Shown piece after piece: positions 1 to 11,050 of a stretch of 64,000 nucleotides of DNA; position 1 is the stretch's first letter, and each line of letters begins with the position of its first letter. Under the pieces are notes generated by a model. The model was not told the origin of the DNA. It saw only the letters and a list, made by a program, of their open reading frames with translations, and ran no database searches. Source of the stretch: Dryococelus australis (Eukaryota; Arthropoda; Insecta; Phasmatodea; Phasmatidae); contig CM057009.1 in the NCBI GenBank assembly GCA_029891345.1, forward strand, positions 312,008,184-312,072,183, written 5' to 3'. The translations under genes were made by a program, and so were the position numbers.

Positions 1-490
1 ATATGATCAAACATAAAATAACAACATTTCGTTGTCAACAGGAAAAATTAAAAAAAAAATTTATTGCAAGAAATAACCAAAATATAATCATTAAATAACT
101 TCCATCGTAAAAAGCTTCAAATAAATCCCTTTATACAAACACAGAAAATTAATTATTCCATATGCATTTTTCACACTAGTGGTATTTTAACTAACAATGT
201 ATACAAAACAAAATCACAATAAGTACATGCTCTTCAATTACTATACTTTTGGGCCAACAATATAAGGAAGCTATAATTTATTTTTTTCTTTTAGTACAAT
301 TATCTTATTTTACGTAATGAGGATATTTGTAATCTGTTTCCCTTTGTTATACGGACTCCTGCTACTTCCACATGAGCTGTGTTGCTAAAGCTTCCAAATC
401 ATTTGGTTACATTTAATACGATTTAGGAAGTTTGTTCACATTCACACTATTTTTGGTTTCGCATGCAATGCCATTCTTTTAATAACAGGT
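1..490 (+). repeat. Tail of module T (copy T0), cut by window start
   Basis: The stretch opens inside the part of module T that starts TGATCAAACATAAAATAACA and ends in TTTTAATAACAGGTG. The same text recurs near 12.1, 17.5, 21.2, 32.4, 41.9, 47.5, 53.4, 57.0 and 60.5 kb. It is AT-rich and I see no gene in it. The conserved ending AACAGGTG is the fixed junction after which either a Polinton cassette or module V begins. Confidence 0.8.
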
Positions 491-639
491 GGTGCATTAC
501 ATTGTTAATATACAAATGTTTTTAAAGCATAAGATCTCGTGTATAAAAAAATATAATTAAAGATTTCATTAATTGTTTCCATAGTATATACGTTATTTAA
601 TGATATATTGAAATTATATCAAAAACATTTAATCCTCTC

Positions 640-880
640 GAACAAACTGTAAAACAATTAAAAAAAGATGTCCATATTTACTTGAATTAAAATTCTGAAT
701 TCAATCATGATTGTAACAAACATAACTGTTATTAAAGTAATTGGTAAATTAGTGGGAATATTGCCTTAAAATGAATCAAAATAGTAAACTTTGTTGTTTT
801 CTTTTAGATAACAAACCCAATAAGTTCCAGGATTAAATGAAATGTCAAAATTAACCACTGTACATAAAGTTTTGTGCATA
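640..880 (-). pseudogene. Polinton cysteine protease remnant, cassette M1 (A type)
   Basis: This is a decayed copy of the adenain-like (C5-type) protease that Polintons use for virion maturation. On the minus strand the GTHW catalytic-His motif reads GTYW, the acidic motif YYFDSF is kept but followed by a stop, and the KCGH catalytic-Cys motif reads KYGH. Both catalytic residues are therefore lost. It lies downstream of the hydrophobic GGIIP frame, the order seen in the other cassettes. It cannot encode an active enzyme. Confidence 0.7.
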
Positions 881-1095
881 CTGTTCGGTAATTCGTCAAT
901 AATATAAACATTTAAGAAATGCTTAATATTTAATTATACAAATTATCCAATATCCATATTAGATAGTTAAAACATATTCTATTTATTTTTTGCCTTCCTC
1001 TTTTCGCAACTAATCCTTTCCAGTCTTGTTTTCCATTGCTAAATTATGTGTTTTTTATTCTTCTAATCATTCTTTCTTTGTTTGTTACTAGTATC

Positions 1096-1370
1096 TTAAT
1101 TATAATTGTAATATGTAGCAGCTCTACAGACTAAGCAACTGGCTAAACAACTAAGTGCACATAAAACAGCAAGAAACATAGGTATTATTCCTCCACGGTG
1201 TAATCCACTGTAAGTTTTTTCTTTGGCCAACTTTTTGTCTGTTGGGAATGATACAGTTAATTTGAAACTTTTACCTTCTACCAATTTTTTTATTGTTTAT
1301 CTAAATTTGTTCGTTGTTAAAAATTTATATTTACCAAATTTTTTTAACTTCTCAAATGGGAAATAGTAAG
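1096..1370 (-). pseudogene. Polinton hydrophobic GGIIP protein fragment, M1
   Basis: The open stretch 1096-1284 contains LHRGGIIPMFLAVLCAL, a hydrophobic alanine/leucine-rich segment. Polinton and adintovirus virion proteins carry a comparable GGI(I/L)P membrane-active segment between the PLA2 domain and the protease. The frame runs upstream through a charged KKLAKEK stretch to a PFEKLKKFGKY-type stretch, then enters the microsatellite at 1421-1487. Mature function is unknown. The copy is truncated and separated from the PLA2 part. Confidence 0.55.
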
Positions 1371-1420
1371 TTACATTTGTTATCTTCATTTAAAAGTAAA
1401 TAACACACGTACACATACAC

Positions 1421-1438
1421 AAACACACACACACACAC

Positions 1439-1487
<49 letters not shown>
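1421..1487. repeat. Compound (CA)n(TA)n microsatellite inside M1
   Basis: About 20 bases of CA are followed by about 45 bases of TA. It lies inside the former coding region between the PLA2 and GGIIP parts. B-type cassettes lack it at this place. Pure TA contains no stop codon, so it translates as (YI)n and gives artificial open frames. Confidence 0.95.
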
Positions 1488-1491
<4 letters not shown>

Positions 1492-1599
1492 AAAACATTT
1501 TAATTCACGAACCTTATTTTTTTTGTAAATAGTTAAAGCAAAAGCAGCAGAAGAAATACTTTCTCCGCTTAGAGTATTTTTATTTAGCATGATTTTTTT

Positions 1600-1970
1600 T
1601 GCTTCTTTTTTAAAATTTTATCACCATTAAGTCTAGATACTAAATCATTATGATCTCTATAACGTATATCGTGACATTAGCATGCTTCATCTAGTATATT
1701 AAATAATGTGACATATAATTTTGTAAATGGTACACAATAATTATAATCTGTCAAATGCATTTCGGGCAGATTTAAACTGTTTAGTGACCGATTTATAACA
1801 CATTTGCATTGGTGTTCAGAAATTCAAAATGAATGTGGAATTACATTTCAGATTCTTATTAGATATCAAATTTCTTTTCGATCATTAACAACAAAACCAG
1901 AACATTTATTGTTTAGCATATTCATTATGTTTATATTTCATATTAATATTGTTAATTTCCAGCATTTTCC
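1600..1970 (-). pseudogene. Polinton PLA2-domain protein remnant, M1 (A type)
   Basis: Minus-strand pieces show the parvovirus/Polinton phospholipase A2 signature: EMHL, then a GYNYC-like calcium-loop motif (here DYNYC), PFTKL, and LDEAC followed by HDI with the catalytic His-Asp pair. A TAA stop sits between LDEAC and the HDI motif, and the loop text between PFTKL and LDEA is deleted. In the family this domain helps virions cross membranes. The upstream part (about 1790-1970) keeps an INRALNSLNLPEMHL-like lead-in. Non-functional. Confidence 0.75.
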
Positions 1971-2039
1971 TCATCAATAATTTCGAATAATCTAAATAAT
2001 AATTTTCTAACATCATCCATCGAAACATATTCTCCAGGT

Positions 2040-2400
2040 AAACTGTTGCATTTTTTATGCCATCGCCGACTATAGGAGAATTTTTCGACCTTGTTATTTT
2101 TGGTGCGTTCAGCTCTGATAATAATTCACTTAAATATGGTCCTATGCAGTCATCAAAAATGTGTATTAATTATATGATTATACATCCAACCTACACTAAA
2201 GCCGAATTTATTTAATGGTAATATTCTTGTAATGCAGCATTGGTGGTTTTAAAATTTTCTGCGTAATTTTCATAGTCATTAGTAGTTCGTTTACCCTCTT
2301 GATATTATTTTGATTATTTGTTAACAAATTACTTAATCCTGGTGTTAATGTATATTCTTTATCTTTAGCAATATGTGTATCGTTATTCATTGTTACTTTT
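2040..2400 (-). pseudogene. Polinton-associated ORF with TPGL motif, M1
   Basis: The open part 2208-2390 contains KDKEYTLTPGLSNLL. The TPGL(x)xLL motif, followed by a NAA/N(I)T stretch, resembles an uncharacterised family that I associate with Maverick ORFs (DUF8207, name from memory, to be verified). It sits immediately upstream of the PLA2 part on the same strand. Function is unknown. The following stretch (2040-2200) is frameshifted. Confidence 0.4.
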
Positions 2401-2660
2401 GTATCAAGAATGTAAAAATTTTCTCAAACTAAATATTAATTAAAATTTTTATTTATAACATTTATTCTATCATCATATTCTGCTCCAAATTATAGTAGAC
2501 ACACCTGCTAGAGGTCGCAAATAGTTAAAAGGAATAACATCCATTTGTTCTTTAAAATTACGAGAATTACATTATTATCAATGTTCATATCTTGCAAGTT
2601 TCTTTCCAAAAATTTCTATTCAATGCTTCCAAGAAAGTTGACATTATATATTACATTCGG
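2400..2660 (-). pseudogene. Upstream end of cassette M1
   Basis: This conserved block precedes the TPGL frame on the minus strand in most cassettes. Local motifs in better copies (near 7.8 and 29.0 kb) read FEDQMDIIPIK and INLVSHIAE, but in M1 it is interrupted. It may be the N-terminal part of the TPGL ORF or the end of another Polinton gene; I cannot decide. Confidence 0.35.
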
Positions 2661-3020
2661 TGAAAAAGCTCATATGCGAAATATAACTTAAATAGACATT
2701 ACCTGAAAGGTGAAAATTAGATGTGGGCAATGCCATCTTCAGTAAACTTTATTGCGAAAAAAACTTTTTACTCAAAATTTCATACGCACTTACTCCTCCA
2801 GAAAATGATATTAGCTTACACTGATGACCGTAAAAAAAAACAGTATACAGTGTCGCATTAATCCATTGTCACATTGGTTTCCTCTAATATATCTTGAAGG
2901 GAGTGTCCTGCAGATGGAGTCAGACTGCTCTAAGTCGTCTATATGGAGCCACTTCACTATAGTTTATAAAAATGAAACGTCACCAGATAGACAGCCTAGA
3001 CCAATACTTTTATAACTGCC
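2660..3020 (+). repeat. Module P, copy 1
   Basis: First non-viral module after the cassette, repeated nine times. A plus frame at 2824-3015 is open and ends in ETSPDRQPRPILL, which recurs in other copies. The opposite strand is also partly open, so coding is unproven. Confidence 0.6.
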
Positions 3021-4430
3021 ATGAAATATGAGAACATAATCTGGAACAAGTAATGAACATCAGTTAAAAAATAAAAGATGTAACCAATCAGAATCTACAC
3101 AGCAACTATTATTATAAACTAAGTATTTGGTGTTTCGCAAGTAAACGAAAAATATAACTCTCTCATAAATAGCAAAATAAAAAATTAATAATTGATATTT
3201 TTTTCCTCATAAACGGTGGCTTACCTCCATTACCCCTCAGTCGTGTGTCGCTATAAATATATTTTCTTCGAGTGAAGAAACATAACAGCGCTGATCTTAT
3301 ATGTTAGTAGAATCACATTTGCATTTGAATGCAGAATTCCTCTAGAATCCATAGATTATGCAGTAAGCTGGATTACTCGACTGGCAATTATGTCCCCTCT
3401 GTAATTTTATCATTGAGAAATTGAAGCACATTGAAAATTGATTAATTTGTTTTCAGGTGTGCCGTAAGTACTTTAAAATCGCTTCTGGTTAATACTGAAG
3501 TATATTAGCCGAACAATAATCAAACTGCCATATAATCGATTGTGAACAATTTCCCGTCACTAGAGGGATGCAGAATCCAATGAGAGGATTCTGTTTGCAA
3601 GTGTTATAACTTAGTTATGGTTATACAGCTTACTAGAACCAAGTGTCATAAAAACCAATACCTAATGTAATTCGGGGTACTAAAATTGACTTTCATAATA
3701 TTGCGAATCAGCACGAGATCAAATAAAGTAAAATGTTGTGAAATATAACCAGATATTTAGATATACAGTTTAGACAAGTGATTATCTTGGGGTTCATTGT
3801 TAAAAATACCACTCCGGGAACAGTGAATATTATTGGCGTTGTTGAATGTGTCAGTAGTCATTTTTGGTATAGTTTTCCGACGCAAGTCAAAATAAACGAC
3901 AATTACTTTCTGGCATGAACTTACTCATAATCAGATATAAAGTGTATGAATAGGATGATAAGGTATGTTCTGTTACCAGGGCACAAGACACCGGATTTGG
4001 AGCCGGGGAGATGTAACAATTTTACTTCACCAGACCACCATCTGGATGTCACTGAACTTTTATACCTAACACTATTACAGTTGTCCTTTACCTTTGACCT
4101 CATGACCACAAAACGTCGCAAAAAAATAAACAAAAAAATACATGAAAAAATTCGTATATTATTCCAAACTTATTTTAAAAATTTCTTAAAATTAAAAAAA
4201 TTATAACTTTAAATTTATTCAAAATACAAAAAATGGTTCTCAATAAATTTCAAAATCATTCAAGGGCAGGTAACATGCATCAGTGAGCCAGGGGTAAGGA
4301 GAGCAGAACCTATGACTTTTACACAAAAAAAATAAAAAATTCCCAAAAACATTTTTTATGAAGATAATAATTATGTTGATAATAATTTTAAAATCTTAAA
4401 TTTCAGAGTTCACCTTACGCTCACCCCAAT
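3020..4430. repeat. Spacer module Q/R, copy 1
   Basis: Non-coding-looking repeat. Landmarks shared with other units are GCAGAATTCCTCTAGAATCC (about 3332), a GGAGCCGGGGAG block (about 4000) and a TTTGACCTCATGACC stretch (about 4097). A short plus frame at 3946-4206 is open but not conserved in length. I see no recognisable gene. Confidence 0.7.
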
Positions 4431-4575
4431 TCTGCCATTATTGTAGGTGCAACCAATGGCCATCTTTGTAGGCGACTGCCATTTTGATAGGTGCCAATCA
4501 ATTTGGTATGAAAGCCACCGTCTTGGTAGACATTACACATCCTTCATATTGAATGCCAGTGTCAATTACTGGGAC
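4430..4575. repeat. CCATCTT-GTAGG short tandem block, copy 1
   Basis: Three to five diverged 18-20 base copies of a CCATCTTGGTAGGCGAC-like word in a row, ending in ACACATCCTTCATATT. Recurs in every long unit that is not deleted here. Confidence 0.65.
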
Positions 4576-5345
4576 CCAAGACGTTAAATAATCTTGAAAA
4601 CATAAACTCAAGAAAAAATGCACAAAACTGAACCAGTATTATATTACAGACAACCACCACCATATTGAATGAACTTACTCGACCATGACCTCATGACATT
4701 GAATTAACTTGAAAAAACTCGAGAAAAAATACATTAAATCAGTAAACATAAAAAATTACACACTACTACTGCCGTGTTAGATGCAGACAACCTCGAATTT
4801 TTTGCCAACATCCTGAAAGACATTGTTGAGCAATGAACTCGAAAACTCGAGAAACTCGAGAAAAATCAAAACAAGTCAGCAAGCATCATTTAATTATCAC
4901 TACTTCCACGATATTAGATGCAGACACCATCGACCTTGACCCCATGACCTTGAATAACTTTGGAAACCAATACTCGAGAAAAAATTCATCATAAGTCAGC
5001 AAGTATTTTACATTACAGACCAGTACCCACATATTACATGCAGAATTTCTCGGCCTCGGCACCAGTTCTTCGAATGAACTTGAAAACCCAAACACAATTA
5101 TATATTTATAGTAGTCAGGGAGCTTAACACATTATGTACTTCTACCACCATATAAGATATGTACTAAATCTACCATGTTCGCCATGACCATGAATTCACT
5201 TGGAAAACTAAAATCTGGAGAATAAATACATAAAAGTAAACGAGAATATACACTACAGACTCCACAACCATATTAGATGCTGACTACATTGAACTTGACA
5301 TCCCGGCCAATTATGAACTTTAAAATAACAGTCGAGAAATATCTA
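4575..5345. repeat. ~120-bp minisatellite, unit 1 (about 6 monomers)
   Basis: Degenerate tandem repeat with a period close to 120 bases. Each monomer has a TTAGATGCAGAC word, a CGACCTTGACCCCATGACCTTGAA word and an ACTCGAGAAAA word. A perfect TGACCTTGA lies at 4945-4953. The period is 40 codons, so short frames are open on both strands. I do not take them as genes. Confidence 0.85.
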
Positions 5346-5910
5346 TTCGATGATGCAGAAGCTAGCTGAGGTGATCCAAGTTTCTAATACGTGGTTCTCA
5401 AACTAAACCTTTCAGCTATTATATAGACAAATATGCGAACCTCGTGATATCCTATTGACTTCGAACAAATCATTTACACCAATAATATATTGTTCAGACA
5501 CAGACGAGCTAATTACCAAGTTGCACGTGATTGCTGCTGACCAATGGCATACGGGCATTGTGACATCTCACACAGGCAGGTAGTCAGGATTTCGAAGCAA
5601 GTTCCTTGCTCATATTACAATACAGTTAAATCTTCATTAGCTACTTCCTGAAAAGCTTATTACTTAAAAATATATATCATTACCACACTTAAAGCAGAAA
5701 AATTGAATATTTTAAAGCATAAACAGAAACAACCTCTATCTGCTATATTATATATATACATATATGTCGAAATATAATTTATTGACAACATCATTATTAT
5801 TTAAATGTTCGTATATATAAACAGTTCTGCACGCTAGAAAAGAAACATAACTTTTTGTATAATCAAAACAGTCGTATAGAACGCTTTGTAAAGAAGAAAC
5901 ACTGGAATTA
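5345..5910 (+). repeat. Module S, copy 1
   Basis: Follows the minisatellite in units 1, 4 and 6 and leads directly into the next Polinton cassette. It holds a conserved stretch at about 5490-5580 that reads ADQWHTGIVTSHTG on the plus strand, and the rest is AT-rich. No family recognised. Confidence 0.6.
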
Positions 5911-6023
5911 CATTATTATTATTATACAAATGATTTTAAAGGATAAGCACTAGATTCAAAAACATTATATAAATATTTTATTAATAGTATACCAAATATA
6001 TCCGTTATTTATTAATACAGTAA

Positions 6024-6269
6024 CTATATCATTAACCTTAAATCCTCACGAAAAATGTGTAATACAAGTAAACATACGTGTCCACATTTAACAGATTTAA
6101 AATTATGAATTCTATATCGATTGTAATAAACATATCTGTTTTTAAAGTAATTGGTTAACTTAGTGGGAATATTGCATCCAAATGAACCAAAATAGTAAAC
6201 ATTGTTGTTTTCATTTAGATAACATAACCAATGAGTTCCAGGATTTAAGGAAATGTCAAAATTAACCAT
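6024..6269 (-). pseudogene. Polinton cysteine protease C-terminal part, M2; best preserved copy
   Basis: An uninterrupted 81-codon frame covers most of the catalytic core of the adenain-like protease. It has GTHW (catalytic His), a VYYFGSFG motif where the family usually has an acidic residue (D-SFG), and KCGH with the catalytic Cys. This is the only copy in the window with both His and Cys retained. The N-terminal third is missing from the frame, and the upstream parts of the cassette are broken, so activity is unlikely. The glycine in place of aspartate may itself be damaging. Confidence 0.8.
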
Positions 6270-6499
6270 TCCACATTATATTTTGTGCATACTTTTCGGT
6301 AATCGTTAATCATTTAATCATTTCTGAAATGCTTTATATTTAACCATTTTACATATTTTTCAATATCAATATTATATAGTTGTAATATATTCCATTTTTT
6401 TGGCCTACCTCTTTACGCAACTAATCATTTTCCAGCCTTGATTCCCATTGCTAAATTTTGTCTTTTTTGTGCTTCTAATTCTTATTTTTTTCTAGTTTA

Positions 6500-6900
6500 T
6501 TCAACAGAATTGTGAATTGCAGCAGCTCCACAGGCTAAACCAAGTACACCTTAAGCAACAAATACCATTGTTATCATTCCACCGCAGTGTAAACCACTGC
6601 CAGTATTTTCTTTGTCCAACTTTTTCTGTTGGGAATAATAAAGTGAATTTTAAACTTATATCTTCGTTCAATTATTTTATTTTTTCTCTCAATTCGATGT
6701 TTTATAAAAATTTATCTATAGCAAAGTTTTTTAATTCCTCAAACGGAATATCGAAACTATATTTGGTATATTTATTTATAAAAAAATAAATAATTTATAT
6801 TAAAGATTTTAATTCCCCAGCCCAATTTTCGTTTTGTAACCTTAGTTGAGACAACAGAAACAAAATCAATTTTTGTCCACTTGGTGTACTTTTATCTAAC
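6500..6900 (-). pseudogene. Polinton hydrophobic GGIIP region, M2 (B type)
   Basis: Minus-strand text reads LHCGGMITMVF with a stop two codons later, then a GLA-GAAA hydrophobic stretch. M5 shares the same stop. Unlike A-type cassettes there is no TA microsatellite between this part and the PLA2 part, so the ancestral junction is preserved (TPSG motif near 6.88 kb). Confidence 0.55.
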
Positions 6901-6929
6901 TTCATTTCGTTTGATACATTTTGTAAAAT

Positions 6930-7250
6930 TGTATCGGCAATATGTCCAGATTATAAACATTAATTTATTTCTCTAAGCAATATCGTGATTTTCCATCATT
7001 CATCTAGTTTATTTACTCCTGTGACACCTCTTTCTAATATTTCGTCTAATTTTGTAAACCATTCACAGTAATTGTATCCTGGAAAATGAATTTTTAGCAC
7101 TTTAAAATTTTTTAATGCCCTATTTATAATACCTTTTATTAGGTGTTCAGATTTTAAAAAATCAATATGGAATTGCTATTTAAAAATTTTACTATATATT
7201 AATATCCCTTTGGATTTTTAAAAACCAACCAACCAAATCATTATTTAGCA
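6930..7250 (-). pseudogene. Polinton PLA2 remnant, M2 (B type)
   Basis: GYNYC and FTKLDE, then GVTGVNKLDE, are readable on the minus strand. A frameshift then follows, so the HDI active-site text is out of frame. M5 carries the same lesion directly after LDE, which groups M2 with M5. Lipase activity is impossible. Confidence 0.7.
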
Positions 7251-7299
7251 TATTCTTTATGTTTACTTCTTCTTCTCCGCGATTTACAAGTAATCTATC

Positions 7300-7940
7300 A
7301 ATAAATTTTCTAAATTCTCAACCCAAAAATACTCTTGTGGTAAACTATTGTATTTCTTAATGCCATCATTAGCTCTAGGTAAATTTGTAGACCTTGTTAT
7401 TTTTGGTGTGTTCAGCTCTGATCTTAATGCACTTAAATATTTTCTTACAAAATAGTGTAAAATTGTTTGAATTATATGATTATAATTCCACCCTTCACAA
7501 TAAGCCGGATTTTTGTAAGTGTTATATTCTTGGATGCAGCATTGTTAATTTTAACAATACCTGCATTATTTTCGTAGCCATTAGTAGTAAATTTAACATC
7601 AAGATTGATATAAGTTCCTGTTGATGATGTATATTCTTTATATTTAACAAATACTGTATAATTATTCATTGTAAGTTTTGTAACACCAATGTAATATTTT
7701 CTCAAACTCAAACAAAACCTGTAATTTCAATAAGAACTTTTTTACTTTCAGCAATATGTGATACTAGATTTATAGTAGAAACACCTGGTATAGGTGGAAA
7801 TTTTTTTATTGGAATAATATCCATTTGGTCTTCAAAATTAGAAATATTATATTATTATCAATGTCCACATCTTGCAAGTTACTTACAAAAATTTCAATTC
7901 ATGGCCTCCATTAAAGTTGACATTATATATTTCCTTCAGT
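7300..7940 (-). pseudogene. TPGL-type ORF and its upstream block, M2
   Basis: Open at 7472-7711 (79 codons), but the TPGL motif is replaced by SSTGT and part of the text is deleted. Upstream, 7720-7860 shows the DQMDIIPIKK and STINLV motifs of this block. The function is unknown and the copy is fragmentary. Confidence 0.4.
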
Positions 7941-8300
7941 GAAAAAGCTCATATACATAATATAAATTAAATACACATTATCTAAAATGTAAAAATTTGA
8001 TGTGGTTAATTCCTTCTTCAATATGTTTTAATGTGGAAAAAACATTTTACACAAAGTTTCACATACTCCATCTCCTCCAGGAAATGACATTAGATTCCAC
8101 TGATGATCGTAAAAATTATAGTATACATAGTGACACTAATCCATTGTCATTTTAGTGGCCTCGAATATAACTTGAAGGGAGTGTCCTGCAGAACGTGTCA
8201 GACTGATCTAAGCTGACTGTTTGGTGACGTTGCACAATAGTCGCTAAAAGTGAAACGTCACCAAATAGACAGCCTAAACCAATACTTCTCTAATGGACAT
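7940..8300 (+). repeat. Module P, copy 2, with stem-loop
   Basis: Second copy of module P. The plus frame seen in other copies is broken here by stops. It contains the 16-base-arm inverted repeat listed separately. Confidence 0.6.
8220..8265. other. Inverted repeat / stem-loop in module P
   Basis: Left arm TTTGGTGACGTTGCAC (8220-8235), loop of 14 bases, right arm GTGAAACGTCACCAAA (8250-8265). The arms pair over 16 bases with one mismatch. The copy at 14461-14506 is the same. Confidence 0.8.
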
Positions 8301-9725
8301 GAAATATGAGAAAGTAATCTGGAACAGATAATGAACGTCAGATAAAAAACAAAAGAGGTAACAAATCATAATATACATAGCGAATATTGTTATTAACTAA
8401 ATATTTGGTGTCTCGCAAATAAATGATAAATAACACATTCGCATAAACATCAAAATACAAAATTTGAATCACTAATTGATTTTTGTTAATTTTTTCTAAA
8501 AAATGTATTCTTACCTGCATTATCCATCGCTTGTATGTCGCTATACAAATATTTTCTTCCAGTGAAGAAGCATAACATGGCTGATCTTATATGTCAGTAG
8601 ATTCACTTTTGCATTTGAATGCAGAATTCCTCTAGAATCCATAGATTATGCAGTAAGCTGTATTTCTCGACTGGTAATTATGTCCCCTCTTTAATTTTAT
8701 CATTGAGAAATTGAAGGACATTGAAAATTTATTAACTTGCCTTTCAGGTGTGTCGTAAGTACTGTAAAATCGATAATGTTGAATACTGAATTATATTCTC
8801 CGAACAATAATCAAACTGACAATTAATCGATTGTGAACGTTTTCCCGTCACTAGAGGGATACAGAATGCAATGAGAGGATACTCTTTGCAAGTGATATCA
8901 CTTAGTTTTGGTGATACGGCTATCTAGGACCAAGGATCATAAAAAAAATCCAAAAACTATTTCGGGGTACTTCAATCTACATTCATTATACTCTGCAGTA
9001 GCAAATCATCAAATAAAAAATGTTGCTAAATATAACTAGACATTCAAATATATATAGACCAGTGATTACATTTGGCGTTTATTATTAAAAATATCACTCA
9101 GTCTACAGCGAAAATTTGACGCGTTCACGAATGTGTCCATTGTCTTTTTTGGTATAGGTTTGGGATACAAGTGTAAGTAACCGATCTATGATTTCTAGCA
9201 CGAACTTACATACAATCTGATATAAAGTATATGAGTAGTATGATTAGGTATGTTCTGTCACAAGGGCATAGGGCATCAGAGCTGGAGCCGGGGAACTGCA
9301 TATTCTTACATTTACCTTCTTCCATACGGATGTCGCTGACATTTGACCCCTTTCACATTACCATTTCCCTTTTACCTTTGACACCATGACCTAAAAATCG
9401 CTAACTATACCCAAAAAAACACCCAACCAATTAAAAGAAAATGCCAAACATATTTGTAAAAATGTTAATAAAAAATTCACAAATTTATTATTTCAAATTT
9501 ATTCAAAATATTATGAAAGGTTCCCAATTAATTTCAAATTCTTTCCGGAGCAGATTCCACAGATCAACAAGCCGTGGGTTTTGGAGTGCAGAACATATGA
9601 CCTTTGAGCAAATAAAAGTAATATAATAATTAAAAATTAAAAATTAAAAATATATATATATTTTAAAAAATATATTAATTTATTTTATATTTAATTTAAA
9701 AACTTGTATTTCCGAAGTCTCCCTT
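8300..9725. repeat. Spacer module Q/R, copy 2
   Basis: Same landmarks as in unit 1 (GAATTCCTCTAGAATCC near 8626, GGAGCCGGGGA near 9285). AT-rich, with no gene seen. Confidence 0.65.
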
Positions 9726-9900
9726 CGCACATCCCAATTCTGCCATTATTGTAGGTGCAACCATTGGCCATCTTTGTAGGCGACAGCCATTTTGATAGGT
9801 GTTCATTATCTTGGTAGGCAGCCACATATTAGTACACATTACACATTATTAATATTCAAAGTAGTGACCATTACCTGGACCCCAGATTTTAAATAATTTT
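9725..9900. repeat. CCATCTT-GTAGG short tandem block, copy 2
   Basis: Same block as at 4430, with three readable words, followed by the entry into the minisatellite. Confidence 0.55.
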
Positions 9901-10620
9901 GCAAAACCAATACTCGAGAAACAAATGCACAAAACTCAACCAGTATTATATTAAAGACAACTACCACCATATTGAATGGATACTAACTCGACCTTGACTC
10001 CATGACCTTGAATGATCCTGAAAAAACTCGAGAAAAAATACATAAATTCAGTAAGCATTAAAAATTACAAACTTCTACTGTCATGTTAAATGCAAACAAC
10101 ATCGACATTGACACCATGATTCTGAAAGACATTGTTAAGCAAAAACTCGGAAAAAAAATCAACACAAGTCAGCATGCATCATACAATAATCACTACTTCC
10201 AGCATTTTAGATGCACACTGCATCGACCTTGACCCCATGACCTTGAATGAAATTGAAAACCAACACTCGAGAAAAAAAATTCATAAGTCAGCTAGAAGTT
10301 TACATTACAGACTACTTCCCATATATTTAATGCAGACTGCCTCATCCTCGACCCCATGTCTTCAAATGACCTTGAAAACCTAAACACAATTTTATATTTA
10401 TAATAGTCAGAGAGTTTAGTACATTATGTACTTCTAGAGCCATATAAGATGTGTACTAAATCTACCATGATCCCCATGACCATAAATTCACTTGGAAAAC
10501 TAAAATCTTGAGAATAAATACATAAAAGTAAACTACAATATTACATCACAGACTTCACAATCTTATTAAATGCTGACTACATTGAACTTGACACCCTGGC
10601 CTTGATTGAACTTGAAAATT
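9900..10620. repeat. ~120-bp minisatellite, unit 2
   Basis: About six monomers. Perfect TGACCTTGA words lie at 10003-10011, 10238-10246 and 10367-10375. It ends abruptly at about 10620, where W-type sequence begins. Confidence 0.85.
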
Positions 10621-11050
10621 ACATTTGCTTAGATTACAAATTTTGAGAGTCACTGAAATAATAAAGGGAAATGCTGCCGAAACCAATAATAGAAATATGA
10701 TTTTAATCAAGTAAGCCTATAAAATAACCTATTTACAAAGAACAGTGATCCCTCTGCTTAAAAAAGGCACGAAAAATAGTCCAATAACAATGAAGACAAT
10801 GAACTATTATGTACCGTGGCCCACAATGAGATGAAACATAAAATTACAAATCGAAAATACCAAGAAATTATACAATTATTAAAAATGTATTCATTTTCCC
10901 TTATTTGCTCTAATATTTTAAATCTCATACGAGGAAATTTTAAATTGGAAGTAATGTATGTCTCTTTACAGTGACAAGAATTAGAAAATATATTTACATT
11001 TAACAAATACACAAGCCAAAATACTTTGACGCTAAAATAATACACTCAAA
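10620..11050. repeat. Module W without its V partner
   Basis: Starts inside the 3' end of V/W (TTAGATTACAAATTTTGAGAG) fused straight to the minisatellite. W copies elsewhere follow a V block, so this marks a deletion or recombination junction. No gene. Confidence 0.65.

Noticed and set aside
490-2660. Complete Polinton element
   Set aside because: No polymerase B, integrase, packaging ATPase, major capsid gene or terminal inverted repeats are seen around any cassette. Only the PLA2/GGIIP/protease end is present.
3332-3351. Conserved GAATTCCTCTAGAATCC in each Q module as a heat-shock element
   Set aside because: GAA and TTC units do not have the required alternating 5-base spacing.
4575-5345. 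CRISPR-like array (regular repeats)
   Set aside because: The period is about 120 bases with no unique spacers, repeats are degenerate throughout, and the context is eukaryotic.
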